A stretch of DNA of 64,000 nucleotides from positions 186,001-250,000 of the forward strand of contig NZ_JAZLIO010000003.1 of NCBI RefSeq assembly GCF_045617425.1, read 5' to 3'. Origin of the DNA: Carnobacterium_B sp045617425. GTDB taxonomy: Bacteria > Bacillota > Bacilli > Lactobacillales > Carnobacteriaceae. Each line of letters starts with the position of its first letter. The stretch's first letter is position 1. Below are positions 8,407 through 15,960 of this stretch, piece after piece. Made by a program: the position numbers and the translations under genes. Under the pieces are notes generated by a model. The model was given only the letters and a program-made list of their open reading frames with translations, searched no databases and was not told the DNA's origin.

Positions 8407-11010
8407 TTATTCTTCAGTAGCACTACTGCTAGGCTGAGAACTACTGCTCGATGAAGAACTTTCAGGTGGAGCACTACTGCTAGGTTGAGAACTACTGCTC
8501 GATGAAGAACTTTCAGGTGGAGTACTGCTGCTTTCTTCAGAGCTGCTGCTCGATGAAGAACTTTCGCTGCTTTCTTCCTCAGGTTCTTCTTCAGGTTCTT
8601 CCTCCTCAGGTTCTTCTTCCTCTTCTTTAGGAGGGATGAGGACGCTCGTTGAAGCGGCGGGACCTGTTTGACCGCCAGCTTGAACAGCCAGTGTAATAGA
8701 AATTTCACCTTCAGGAGGATTTTGTAAAATATAAGAAAGATCATTAGTCGAATAGGATTCAGATCCTATTGTTAACAGATAAGATATATCTTTTTCGGAA
8801 TAAGCGTTCCATTTAATCGATAAAGCATCTGCTTCTTCATCATAGGTAGCTGTTAAGCCTTCCGGTGCATTTAACTCGATTTCTTCTTCACTTTCTTCTT
8901 CAGAGCTGTCAACAGCTACTGCAGTTGGCTCAGTTCCTTTAACAAACAATTCTGTAACGATTTTGTCTGAAGGAGTATTAGGTCCTGCAAGTTTTGCAGG
9001 CATTGAACCTTTTTCAACAGCTACTTCAACAACTGAACTCGGTTTTGTCCAGTCACTGGATTCAACGGATTCCGAAACGTATGACATCAAAGCTTGATAA
9101 ATTTGTTGAGGCAATAAACGTTCGCTGCCTTTATTATCGATTGAATCAAAGTAATTATCTTTTCCGACCCAAACAGATAAGGCATAATTTGTTGTGTAAC
9201 CCGTATACCATTTATCAGGCACGCCATTTTCTTGGATACCATGTTCAATTTTTTCATCTGGAGTATAGTTTGTCGTACCGGTTTTCCCAGCTTGAGGAAT
9301 ACCATTCAATCCTACTCTAGAAGAGTTATTACTTGCGACATCTTTTAACATATCTGTAATCATATAAGCTGTTGATTCTTCCATAGCCTTATTCGATTCA
9401 GGTTTTAAGCTAATTTCTTCACCATCGTCTAAAATAATTTTTGAAACCGTGTAAGGTTCAGTGTACGTTCCACCGTTTGCAAACGCAGCATATGCTGCTG
9501 ATAAGTCAACGGGAGTGATATCTCCATTGAAAGCATTTGACTCAACTAAACCATCTTCATCGGTATTTAAAGTGGAGGTATCAATACCAATATTGGTTAA
9601 AAACTCATCCGCTTGCTCTCTAGGGATGTCATTGTAAATCTTAGTAGTTGGCACATTACGCGAATCAACTAAAGCTCTGCGCATGCTAATTTGACCTTCA
9701 TAGTTGTTGTCATAGTTGTTTACAGGAGAGCCATCCTTAAATGTATAAGGTTCATCTACTACTTGTTCATAGGTAGAGTAGTTTAAATACTCTATAGCAG
9801 GACCATAAGTTGACAAAGGTTTCATATTCGATCCAACACTTCGTTTTAATTCTGTAGCATAATTGGTTCCTAATTGAACTTCTTGATCTCGTGCGCCACC
9901 TAAAGCTTTTAATTGACCGGTGTTGACATCTACTAAAGAAATACCGGTTTGAATATCTTCATCTTCAATAAGGACGTATTCATCGGAATTCACAATATCG
10001 TAAAGACGTTGTTGTGCATCCATATCCAAATTCGTGTAAATAGTCAATCCAGATGTATAAGGATCTAAATTAGTCTTTCTCTCAACTTCAGCAAGAACTT
10101 CTTTGACATAAGGGTCGAACACAAGGTTATTTGTTTCTTCTCCAGAATGATCGACTAAACCTTCTGAAACATCAACTGATTTAGCTTCTTGAGCCTCTGA
10201 AGAGGTAATAGCTTCATTTTCCACCATCATATCTAATACTAAGTTGCGTCGTTTTGTTGCATCTTCTGGATTGGTAAGCGGGTTATATGCATTTGGAGCT
10301 TGCGGCATTCCAGCGAGTAATGCTGCTTCTGGCAAAGTTAATTCGGCTAACGGTTTACCAAAATAATACTCACTGGCCGTTCCCATTCCATATTGATTGT
10401 CGGACATATAGACTTTATTGATATAAAAAGTTAAAATTTGTTCTTTTGAATACTTTTGTTCTAACTGCAGGGACAACCAAGCTTCTTGCGCTTTTCGTTT
10501 TAACGTTTGATCTTCGGCGCCTGTTGAGAAAACAGAAAGCTTGATCAATTGTTGTGTAATTGTGCTTCCACCTTCTGAAGCAAAACCATCCGTGATATTC
10601 GCTACAACGGCTCCTGCAATACGAATAGGATCAATACCAATATGGGTATAAAAACGTTGATCCTCAATAGCAACGATTGCATCTTTTAGAACTTGTGGAA
10701 CGTCATTCTCTGATACCAGTTCACGATTTTCTCCTCCAAGAGTCAAAAATTCATTTCCTTCTGAATCTAGTAATGTTGAAGAAACTGTATCGGTTAAATT
10801 ATTTTCTGTGACATCAGGTGCAGAAGAAACGTAATAAGCAAATAATCCCATACCGCCAATCAACACTGCTGCTATTAAGGCTAGAATTCCAATAAGGATT
10901 TTTTTCCAAAGGGGAGAAGAGGATTTTTTGCTCTTTTTACCTTTTTTTGTATGTTTTGATTTTTGTGCTTGTTTCTTAGATACACGTGACATTTCTTTTT
11001 TTTCTGACAT
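8407..11010 (-). CDS. pbp1A: Class A penicillin-binding protein 1A with FN3-like domain and Ser/Glu repeat tail
   Basis: An 867-residue bifunctional peptidoglycan synthase: lysine-rich cytoplasmic N-terminus (about 1-35), one membrane anchor (about 37-60), GT51 glycosyltransferase ('EDQRFYTHIGIDP' near 116), then the transpeptidase with active-site 'SNMK' in 'RSVGSNMKPLS', 'SRN' and 'KTGTT' motifs. After about residue 710 comes an FN3-like beta domain ('APEGLTATYDEE'), then an extracellular Glu/Pro-rich and Ser-rich tail with two exact 17-residue repeats ('PPESSSSSSSSQPSSSA'). The start ATG follows AAGGAGTA. It is downstream of recU, the conserved recU-ponA pair of Firmicutes. GpsB, encoded nearby, is known in Firmicutes to bind the cytoplasmic N-termini of PBP1-type enzymes. 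Confidence 0.95.
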   Translation of the reverse strand: MSEKKEMSRVSKKQAQKSKHTKKGKKSKKSSSPLWKKILIGILALIAAVLIGGMGLFAYYVSSAPDVTENNLTDTVSSTLLDSEGNEFLTLGGENRELVSENDVPQVLKDAIVAIEDQRFYTHIGIDPIRIAGAVVANITDGFASEGGSTITQQLIKLSVFSTGAEDQTLKRKAQEAWLSLQLEQKYSKEQILTFYINKVYMSDNQYGMGTASEYYFGKPLAELTLPEAALLAGMPQAPNAYNPLTNPEDATKRRNLVLDMMVENEAITSSEAQEAKSVDVSEGLVDHSGEETNNLVFDPYVKEVLAEVERKTNLDPYTSGLTIYTNLDMDAQQRLYDIVNSDEYVLIEDEDIQTGISLVDVNTGQLKALGGARDQEVQLGTNYATELKRSVGSNMKPLSTYGPAIEYLNYSTYEQVVDEPYTFKDGSPVNNYDNNYEGQISMRRALVDSRNVPTTKIYNDIPREQADEFLTNIGIDTSTLNTDEDGLVESNAFNGDITPVDLSAAYAAFANGGTYTEPYTVSKIILDDGEEISLKPESNKAMEESTAYMITDMLKDVASNNSSRVGLNGIPQAGKTGTTNYTPDEKIEHGIQENGVPDKWYTGYTTNYALSVWVGKDNYFDSIDNKGSERLLPQQIYQALMSYVSESVESSDWTKPSSVVEVAVEKGSMPAKLAGPNTPSDKIVTELFVKGTEPTAVAVDSSEEESEEEIELNAPEGLTATYDEEADALSIKWNAYSEKDISYLLTIGSESYSTNDLSYILQNPPEGEISITLAVQAGGQTGPAASTSVLIPPKEEEEEPEEEEPEEEPEEESSESSSSSSSSEESSSTPPESSSSSSSSQPSSSAPPESSSSSSSSQPSSSATEE
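8420..8570 (-). repeat. 51-bp tandem repeats coding the PBP1A serine-rich tail
   Basis: Two adjacent 51-bp copies (8420-8470 and 8471-8521) differ by a single base. A third, decayed copy with the shared CTGCTCGATGAAGAACTTTC core extends to about 8570. Each unit encodes 17 residues, so copy number can change without breaking the frame. Confidence 0.88.
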
Positions 11011-11079
11011 GTTAAATCTACTCCTTAATTCTCTAATCTAATAAGAGAATAAACTATTTCTTTCTTATATGAACTATAT

Positions 11080-11721
11080 TTATTCTATTGCTAATGTGTC
11101 CACCTTTTCTCGCTTAGCAATTAGCTGATCCACGATTTTTAAATAGGGGATGCGCGGCGAAAGTTCATAATACATTTCATATCCAATCTTTTCAAGTTCT
11201 TTTAATGGAATCGATTTTCTCCCATCCTGTTGCTGATTGTTCCAATACTCAATTAAATGAGCTGCTTCTAATAAAAAAAGACGTTCACTTGTAGTAAAAC
11301 GCATGATGACAAAACAAATAGCATGTTGTTCGATACATTGTTGCATGTGAACGATTTGATGGTCATGAAAATTTTTCAAAGGAAAAGAAATTTTATTTTT
11401 TGTTTCTTTTGCTTCGAAATCCAGATAATAGCTTTTATAAACCCCGTTGTAGTCGGTAGTAGATGCCTGTCTAAAGTAAGCTTCTTTAATGACAGCTGCA
11501 CTTCTTTTTGGGTAATCTACTTTAACGATTTGAATAGGGGTAGGCTTTTTATGAATAACAGCATTTCCATTTGCTAAATAATATTGATTGCTCGCATTAA
11601 TATCATCTTCTAAGGACATACCTCGTTTACTGAATGAAGTCATCTGTTTGTTTAGTTGCTTTTTTGGTGGAACTTTGTCACTATGGATATAGGTTTTACC
11701 ATTAGGATATCTTATAGCCAA
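11080..11721 (-). CDS. recU: Holliday junction resolvase RecU
   Basis: A 213-residue RecU-family resolvase that cleaves four-way junctions in recombination and chromosome segregation. Family landmarks are the N-terminal flexible arm 'YPNGKTY' and 'RGMSLEDDINASNQYY', the active-site region 'TDYNGVYKSYYLDFEAKET' (Asp, Glu and Lys typical of the metal site), then 'FPLKNFHDHQ' and 'CFVIMRF'. The start is a TTG at 11721, supported by AGGAGTG 9 bases upstream on the minus strand. It precedes pbp1A by 69 bases in the conserved recU-ponA operon and is divergent from ypsA. Confidence 0.95.
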   Translation of the reverse strand: MAIRYPNGKTYIHSDKVPPKKQLNKQMTSFSKRGMSLEDDINASNQYYLANGNAVIHKKPTPIQIVKVDYPKRSAAVIKEAYFRQASTTDYNGVYKSYYLDFEAKETKNKISFPLKNFHDHQIVHMQQCIEQHAICFVIMRFTTSERLFLLEAAHLIEYWNNQQQDGRKSIPLKELEKIGYEMYYELSPRIPYLKIVDQLIAKREKVDTLAIE

Positions 11722-11792
11722 ATAAAATCACACTCCTAAGGTTTATTATATCAAAGAACGGCCTTTAAAGAAAAGGAGAATCAAATGAGTTT

Positions 11793-12335
11793 ATGAGAAA
11801 CTTATATATTAGCGGATATCGGACATTCGAACTTGGTGTATTTAAGGATGATGATCCGAAAGTAGCAGTAATAAAAAAATGTTTAAAACAAGAAATTAGT
11901 CAGTTTATTGAAGAAGGAATTGAATGGGTTCTAACAAGTGCGCAGTTTGGCACAGAACAATGGGCTATTGAAGTTGTGGATGAATTAAAAAAGGAGTATC
12001 CAACCATAAAAGTGGGCATTATTTTTCCTTTTTTAGAGTTTGGTTCAAATTGGAATGAAAAGAACCAAAGTAAATTGATGGAGCTGAAAAAAATAGCAGA
12101 CTATGTTGAAGCAACTTCTCATAAAACGTATCAAGATCCATCACAATTAAAGAACCATCAAGCATTTTTATTAGATCATTGTCAAGCAGCGTTATTGGTA
12201 TATGACCCTGAATTTGAAGGGAAGACTAAGTTTGTCTATCAAGCAATAAAAAAGAAACAAGAAACAACAGAATTCGAATTGCGATTAATAGATGTTGACC
12301 AATTACAAAATAGTAGTCTTGAGGAAGAGTACTAA
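11793..12335 (+). CDS. ypsA: YpsA-family protein (DUF1273, SLOG fold)
   Basis: A 180-residue protein of the YpsA family, a Rossmann-like SLOG-fold group; in Bacillus subtilis YpsA has been linked to cell division and FtsZ. The N-terminal 'LYISGYRTFELGVF' is diagnostic, followed by 'WVLTSAQFGTEQWAIE' and 'LVYDPEFEGKTKF'. It is followed by gpsB, the conserved ypsA-gpsB pair. The start is unusual: AGGAG at 11774-11778 lies 14 bases from ATG 11793 but 6 bases from ATG 11785, which opens a three-codon frame ending in TGA that overlaps the ypsA ATG. Homology favours 11793. Confidence 0.92.
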   Translation: MRNLYISGYRTFELGVFKDDDPKVAVIKKCLKQEISQFIEEGIEWVLTSAQFGTEQWAIEVVDELKKEYPTIKVGIIFPFLEFGSNWNEKNQSKLMELKKIADYVEATSHKTYQDPSQLKNHQAFLLDHCQAALLVYDPEFEGKTKFVYQAIKKKQETTEFELRLIDVDQLQNSSLEEEY

Positions 12336-12413
12336 TGGAGTGATTAATTTATGAAACTAAGTTATTTTAGTAGTTTATTCTTGTAAGAACAATATAAATG
12401 TAAAAATAAGTTT

Positions 12414-12448
12414 TTATTTCTCATAATCTTTGTTATAATGAGAAATAA
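12414..12448 (+). promoter_or_regulatory. gpsB promoter with an 11-bp inverted repeat around the -10
   Basis: TGTTATAAT (extended -10, TATAAT at 12434-12439) lies between the two arms of a perfect inverted repeat: TTATTTCTCAT at 12414-12424 and ATGAGAAATAA at 12438-12448, with a 13-base spacer. No good -35 is seen. The gene starts 46 bases after the right arm. The palindrome could be an operator. Confidence 0.5.
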
Positions 12449-12493
12449 GAACAATGTTTTGTTAGAAGATGAAGCAAACAAAGAGGTGTAAAC

Positions 12494-12826
12494 ATGGCAA
12501 ATAGATCATTAACAACAAAGGATATTCTTCAAAAAGAATTTAAAACAAATATGCGCGGTTACAGCCCAACTGAGGTAGATGAATACTTAGATGAAGTGAT
12601 TCGTGATTATGAATCATACAATAAAGAGATTACTCAATTAAAAGCTGAAAATGATCGTTTATTAAGTAAAATTGATGAGTTAACAAAACAAGCTTCAATT
12701 GGTAAACCTAGTTATTCTTCTCAACCGAATAATACGGTGACTAATTTTGATATCCTAAAACGTCTATCTAATTTAGAACGTCATGTATTTGGATCAAAAT
12801 TAGATGAAACAGAAGATGAACTTTAG
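12494..12826 (+). CDS. gpsB: Cell division regulator GpsB
   Basis: A 110-residue DivIVA-family protein. The N-terminal lipid/partner-binding domain reads 'DILQKEFKTNMRGYSPTEVDEYLDEV', followed by a coiled coil (about residues 35-70, 'ITQLKAENDRLLSKIDEL'), a linker and a C-terminal trimerisation helix ('LKRLSNLERHVFG'). GpsB is an adaptor at the division site in Firmicutes that coordinates peptidoglycan synthases, including PBP1-type enzymes whose gene lies 1.5 kb upstream. The ATG follows AAAGAGGTG. It is transcribed from a promoter with a striking inverted repeat, and is followed by rnpB, the same order as in Bacillus. Confidence 0.97.
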   Translation: MANRSLTTKDILQKEFKTNMRGYSPTEVDEYLDEVIRDYESYNKEITQLKAENDRLLSKIDELTKQASIGKPSYSSQPNNTVTNFDILKRLSNLERHVFGSKLDETEDEL

Positions 12827-12865
12827 TCAGTAAAGAATTTAAAATGAATCAAAAGCAAAAAAACA

Positions 12866-13258
12866 TTTGTAAATTTCGGGTAATTGCGGTTTAGCTTGAC
12901 TAAACTGAGGAAAGTCCATGCTCGCACAAGCTGCGATGCTTGTAGTGTTCGTGCCTGGCGAAATCATAAGCCAGGGCCTCTATTTAACTTTAGAGAGACG
13001 GCAGAAAAAAGAGCTAAGGTTGTAAAACTATGCTTGAGTATTCTTGAAAGTGCCACAGTGACGAAGCAATACGGGAAACGGTATTGGTGGAACGCGGTAA
13101 ACCCCTCGAGCGAGCAACCCAAACTTTGGTAGGGGCACTTTTCCTAGGGAATTGAACCGATGGAAGAGGCAGTAATTGCAGACAGATAATTACCTCCGGA
13201 TAAAACAGACCTGACTTTTTATCTGAGACAGAACATGGCTTACAGAAATTTACAGATT
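12866..13258 (+). ncRNA. rnpB: RNase P RNA, Bacillus (B) type
   Basis: The catalytic RNA that trims tRNA 5' leaders. Conserved blocks include GAGGAAAGTCCATGCTCGCA near 12910, AAAGTGCCACAGTGACGAAG near 13046, GTGGAACGCGGTAAACCCCT near 13088, and the end ACATGGCTTACAGAA near 13233. Helix P1 is formed by GTAAATTTC (12869-12877) and GAAATTTAC (13245-13253), which sets the ends within a few bases. The overall order matches the B. subtilis RNA. The gene lies between gpsB and the rRNA methyltransferase gene, the usual Firmicute location, and ends before a hairpin terminator. Confidence 0.96.
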
Positions 13259-13267
13259 CAGGTATAG

Positions 13268-13290
13268 AACCCTCCTTTTTGGAGGGTTTT
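13268..13290 (+). terminator. rnpB terminator
   Basis: AACCCTCC at 13268-13275, a five-T loop, and GGAGGGTTTT at 13281-13290. Confidence 0.9.
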
Positions 13291-13334
13291 ATATTTATAT
13301 AAAGAAATTGAGAAGAATTGGAGAAATTAATGAT

Positions 13335-14480
13335 ATGAAAAAATTTCAACTTGTTGCAACAGCAGCCAGCGGAATAGAAGCTTTAGTAGGAAAAGAAATT
13401 AAAGCATTAGGTTATGAGTGCCAAGTAGAGAACGGTAAAGTCTTTTTTGAAGGAACTGAAAAAGATATAGCTAAAACAAATCTTTGGTTAAGAACGGCTG
13501 ATCGTGTCAAAATTATTGTTGGTGAATTTGACGCCTACGAGTTTGATGAATTGTTTGAAAAAACAAAGGCATTACCTTGGGAAGATTTATTGCCAATGGA
13601 TGCTCATTTTCCTGTAGCTGGAAAATCTATAAAATCAAAGTTATACAGTGTGTCGGATTGTCAAGCGATTGTAAAAAAAGCAATTGTTAATCGCTTGAGC
13701 GAAGTTTATCATCGTAATACTCGATTACCTGAAACGGGTGCTTTGTATCAGCTTGAGGTAGCCTTATTAAAAGACAAAGTTACATTAACATTAGATACAA
13801 CTGGTCCAAGTTTATTTAAACGAGGATACCGTTCTGCTAAAGGTGGTGCACCATTAAAAGAAAACATGGCTGCTGCGTTGGTTCAATTGACCAATTGGCG
13901 TAAAGATCGTCCTTTTTATGATCCAGTATGTGGTTCAGGGACAATCGTCATCGAAGCTGCATTGATTGGCCACAATATTGCCCCTGGTATAAATCGCTCA
14001 TTTAGTTGCGAAGATTGGGAATGGTTTGATCAAAGCGTTTTTGAAGAAGTTCGTACAGAAGCAGAAGCTGCAGTAGATCATGATATCGAGTTGGATATTA
14101 TGGGTTCAGATATCGATGGCACTATGATTGAAATTGCAAAAGAAAATGCAAATGAAGCTGGAGTAGGCAGCAGCATTACATTCAAACAAATGCAGGTAGC
14201 TGACTTTACGACAGAAAAAGAATACGGTGTGATTTTGGCTAATCCTCCATATGGAGAACGATTAGGTGAAGAAAATGAAGTTCACTACTTGTACAAACAA
14301 ATGGGACAAGTCTATCGTCCGCTAAAAACATGGAGCAAATACATTATTACAAGTGATCTAGCTTTTGAAACTTTTTATGGTGAAAGAGCTACTAAGAAGC
14401 GTAAATTGTATAATGGAGCTTTAAGAACGGACTTATTCCAATTTTGGGGCGAACGTCCCCCCAGAGCGCCACGTGCATAA
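13335..14480 (+). CDS. rlmL: THUMP-domain 23S rRNA (guanine-N2) methyltransferase, YpsC/RlmL type
   Basis: A 381-residue class I SAM-dependent methyltransferase. An N-terminal THUMP RNA-binding domain (about residues 40-155) precedes a Rossmann methyltransferase domain with the SAM motif 'FYDPVCGSGTIVIEA' near 195 and the catalytic 'NPPYGERLG' near 300. This arrangement is that of Bacillus YpsC, related to the N-terminal half of E. coli RlmL, which makes m2G in 23S rRNA. The start at 13335 (MKKFQLVATA) is chosen over 13308 because homologues begin here and TGGAG lies 11 bases upstream. Like ypsA, its ATG overlaps the stop of a tiny ATG ATA TGA frame. Position after rnpB is conserved. Confidence 0.9.
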   Translation: MKKFQLVATAASGIEALVGKEIKALGYECQVENGKVFFEGTEKDIAKTNLWLRTADRVKIIVGEFDAYEFDELFEKTKALPWEDLLPMDAHFPVAGKSIKSKLYSVSDCQAIVKKAIVNRLSEVYHRNTRLPETGALYQLEVALLKDKVTLTLDTTGPSLFKRGYRSAKGGAPLKENMAAALVQLTNWRKDRPFYDPVCGSGTIVIEAALIGHNIAPGINRSFSCEDWEWFDQSVFEEVRTEAEAAVDHDIELDIMGSDIDGTMIEIAKENANEAGVGSSITFKQMQVADFTTEKEYGVILANPPYGERLGEENEVHYLYKQMGQVYRPLKTWSKYIITSDLAFETFYGERATKKRKLYNGALRTDLFQFWGERPPRAPRA

Positions 14481-14494
14481 GTAAAAATAAGAAT

Positions 14495-14548
14495 AAAAAA
14501 GCTAACCCTTATAAGAAAAATTTCTTTCTTAATAAAGGTTAGTTTTTT
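14495..14548. terminator. Bidirectional terminator between rlmL and the RNase H gene
   Basis: A long interrupted stem (CTAACC/GGTTAG plus inner AAGAAA/TTTCTT pairs) flanked by A-runs on the left and T-runs on the right, between two convergent genes. Confidence 0.75.
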
Positions 14549-14946
14549 AAAAGTATTTTTTGTAAAGCTTGTCTTGCTAATTGATCTGCCCCTTTGTTTT
14601 GAGATTGTGGAATCCAGTGAACAAAAGATAAAGGGAAGTGATGAAGTTTTTCTATGATAAGGGCAAGATAAATTTTGAAGATATCTTTTTTTACGTGGTT
14701 TTTTATAATTGCAGAAGCTACTAATTTACTATCTGTATATACCATTAAAGTTTCAACATTTAATTGATGGTCAATTAAATAATCAAGTCCTTTTAGAAGT
14801 GCTTCAAATTCAGCTTCATGATTGCTCATTTCTTTATCAAGTGGAATAGATAATTGTTCATATCTGTTTTCAGAACTGATAACAATCCCCACACCGCTTG
14901 GACCAGGATTATTTTTTGTAGAAGCGTCTGTATATAGTTTTATCAT
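14539..14946 (-). CDS. RNase HI-like ribonuclease
   Basis: A 135-residue RNase H fold protein. The metal-binding carboxylates fit the family: D7 in 'LYTDAST', E46 in 'SNHEAEFEALLKG', D72 in 'VYTDSK' and D121 in 'QNKGADQLAR'. It lacks the basic protrusion of E. coli RNase HI and resembles the short Gram-positive YpdQ/YpeP-like proteins, some of which have weak or no activity in Bacillus. The active site looks complete here. The window also encodes RNase HII (rnhB). It stands alone on the minus strand, with GAAAGGAAATGAATGG before the ATG. Confidence 0.88.
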   Translation of the reverse strand: MIKLYTDASTKNNPGPSGVGIVISSENRYEQLSIPLDKEMSNHEAEFEALLKGLDYLIDHQLNVETLMVYTDSKLVASAIIKNHVKKDIFKIYLALIIEKLHHFPLSFVHWIPQSQNKGADQLARQALQKILLKN

Positions 14947-15032
14947 ATTCCATTCATTTCCTTTCTTTTAAATGGGTTTTTAAGTTGGGGTATGTTAGAA
15001 TAACAGTACTTTCGTATAAGGAGCGCAACATA

Positions 15033-15482
15033 TTGGATGAGAATTCTCGAGTAAAATTTCCCCTTTCATTAGAACCAGCTTTTCAAGTTATTTATTGGTC
15101 AATTTGCTGGTTACTATTTTTTTCGCTACTGATTGTAGTTTTGGAAACACAAACGTTTAATTTAATACTTATTTTTATGGCGATTCTTGTGGCAATACTT
15201 ATATTTTATGGCCTAGGTTCTACTCTACGGATAAAAAATAATAGCTTGAAAATTAGTTATTATAGAGGAATGCGTAACAAGTGTATTCCAATAAATGAAA
15301 TAAAAAAAATAACTTTTTCTGCTAAAAGAGAAGTTAGTTTATGTTTAACTCAAGATAAAGTAGTTCATATTTATTTAAACATAAAAAACAAAAAGAAATT
15401 TTATAAATATCTAAAAAAGAATCTACCATTGATTTTTTTAGAAGAGAAAAACAAGTGGGACGAATTATCTAAATTTGAATAA
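15033..15482 (+). CDS. EbsA-like two-helix membrane protein
   Basis: A protein of 149 residues starting at TTG 15033, which has AAGGAG 8 bases upstream; the longer frame from 14985 has no ribosome binding site. After a short cytoplasmic start comes 'FPLSLEPAFQVIYWSICWLL', the proline-then-'IYWS' entry typical of EbsA family proteins, and two membrane helices (about residues 19-43 and 47-66). The rest is a soluble basic domain with beta strands ('RIKNNSLKISYYRGMRNKCI', 'VVHIYLNIKNKKKFYKYL'), like a bacterial PH-type fold. EbsA was named in Enterococcus near pheromone-induced aggregation work, but its function is unclear. Family assignment is from memory of the pattern and moderately certain. 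Confidence 0.65.
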   Translation: MDENSRVKFPLSLEPAFQVIYWSICWLLFFSLLIVVLETQTFNLILIFMAILVAILIFYGLGSTLRIKNNSLKISYYRGMRNKCIPINEIKKITFSAKREVSLCLTQDKVVHIYLNIKNKKKFYKYLKKNLPLIFLEEKNKWDELSKFE

Positions 15483-15483
15483 G

Positions 15484-15518
15484 AAAAAACGATACGCCTA
15501 AAGGTGTATCGTTTTTTT
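15484..15518. terminator. Bidirectional terminator before the csp gene
   Basis: AAAAAACGATACGCCT pairs with AGGTGTATCGTTTTTTT around an AA loop, between convergent genes. Confidence 0.85.
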
Positions 15519-15557
15519 AGGTGTTTTTAACAAATATATCTAGTTAATAGGGTGTGG

Positions 15558-15764
15558 TTAGTCAACAACGATAACCTTAGTTGCTTGAGGGCCTCTTGTA
15601 CCTTCTAAAATTTCAAAAGAAACATGTTGTCCGCTGCTTAGCGATTTAAACTCTTCTTCATTAGCAATTCCTGTAAAGTGAATAAAAATGTCTTCGGTTT
15701 CGTTGTATTCAATGAATCCATAACCTTTTTCATTACTGAACCATTTAACTCTTCCTTTTTCCAT
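15558..15764 (-). CDS. Cold-shock domain protein (CspA family)
   Basis: A 68-residue single OB-fold RNA/DNA chaperone. RNP1 is 'KGYGFIEY' and RNP2 is 'DIFIHF' (the common form is VFVHF). The opening 'GRVKWFSNEKGYGF' and ending 'GPQATKV' are canonical. It differs from major Csps in the acidic 'YNETED' insert between the RNP motifs. It has a clear promoter at 15847-15875 and a leader of about 75 bases, which is long for this genome and typical of csp genes, where leader folding can affect translation at low temperature. Confidence 0.94.
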   Translation of the reverse strand: MEKGRVKWFSNEKGYGFIEYNETEDIFIHFTGIANEEEFKSLSSGQHVSFEILEGTRGPQATKVIVVD

Positions 15765-15846
15765 CTACGACACCCTCCCCTAATAAGCTGTTCAAGTAGA
15801 ATCGAGTCATTTTTCTTAACAGTAATATAAGAAAGGACCTAATGCT

Positions 15847-15875
15847 ATTATAGGAATAAACGCTACATTCGTCAA
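15847..15875 (-). promoter_or_regulatory. Promoter of the cold-shock gene
   Basis: Read on the minus strand: TTGACG at 15875-15870, 17-base spacer, TATAAT at 15852-15847. This is the best sigma-A promoter match in the window. Confidence 0.82.
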
Positions 15876-15960
15876 TGGTGTGTGGTTTGAAAAAAGTAGG
15901 ACTAAATAATTCACTTGTTTAAATAAAATACGATAAACTAACTGTAGGAGGTTGATAGAT

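Noticed and set aside
8391..8744. Minus-strand frame of 117 codons rich in Lys, Ala and Leu
   Set aside because: It is an out-of-frame reading of the Ser/Glu repeat tail of pbp1A, with no ribosome binding site.
11785..11796. Frameshift or truncation at the start of ypsA
   Set aside because: The protein from 11793 begins at the family-typical position, so no missing N-terminus needs to be invoked.
12884..13349. Open frames on both strands across 12884-13349
   Set aside because: They fall inside the RNase P RNA gene and its terminator; the RNA conservation explains the sequence.
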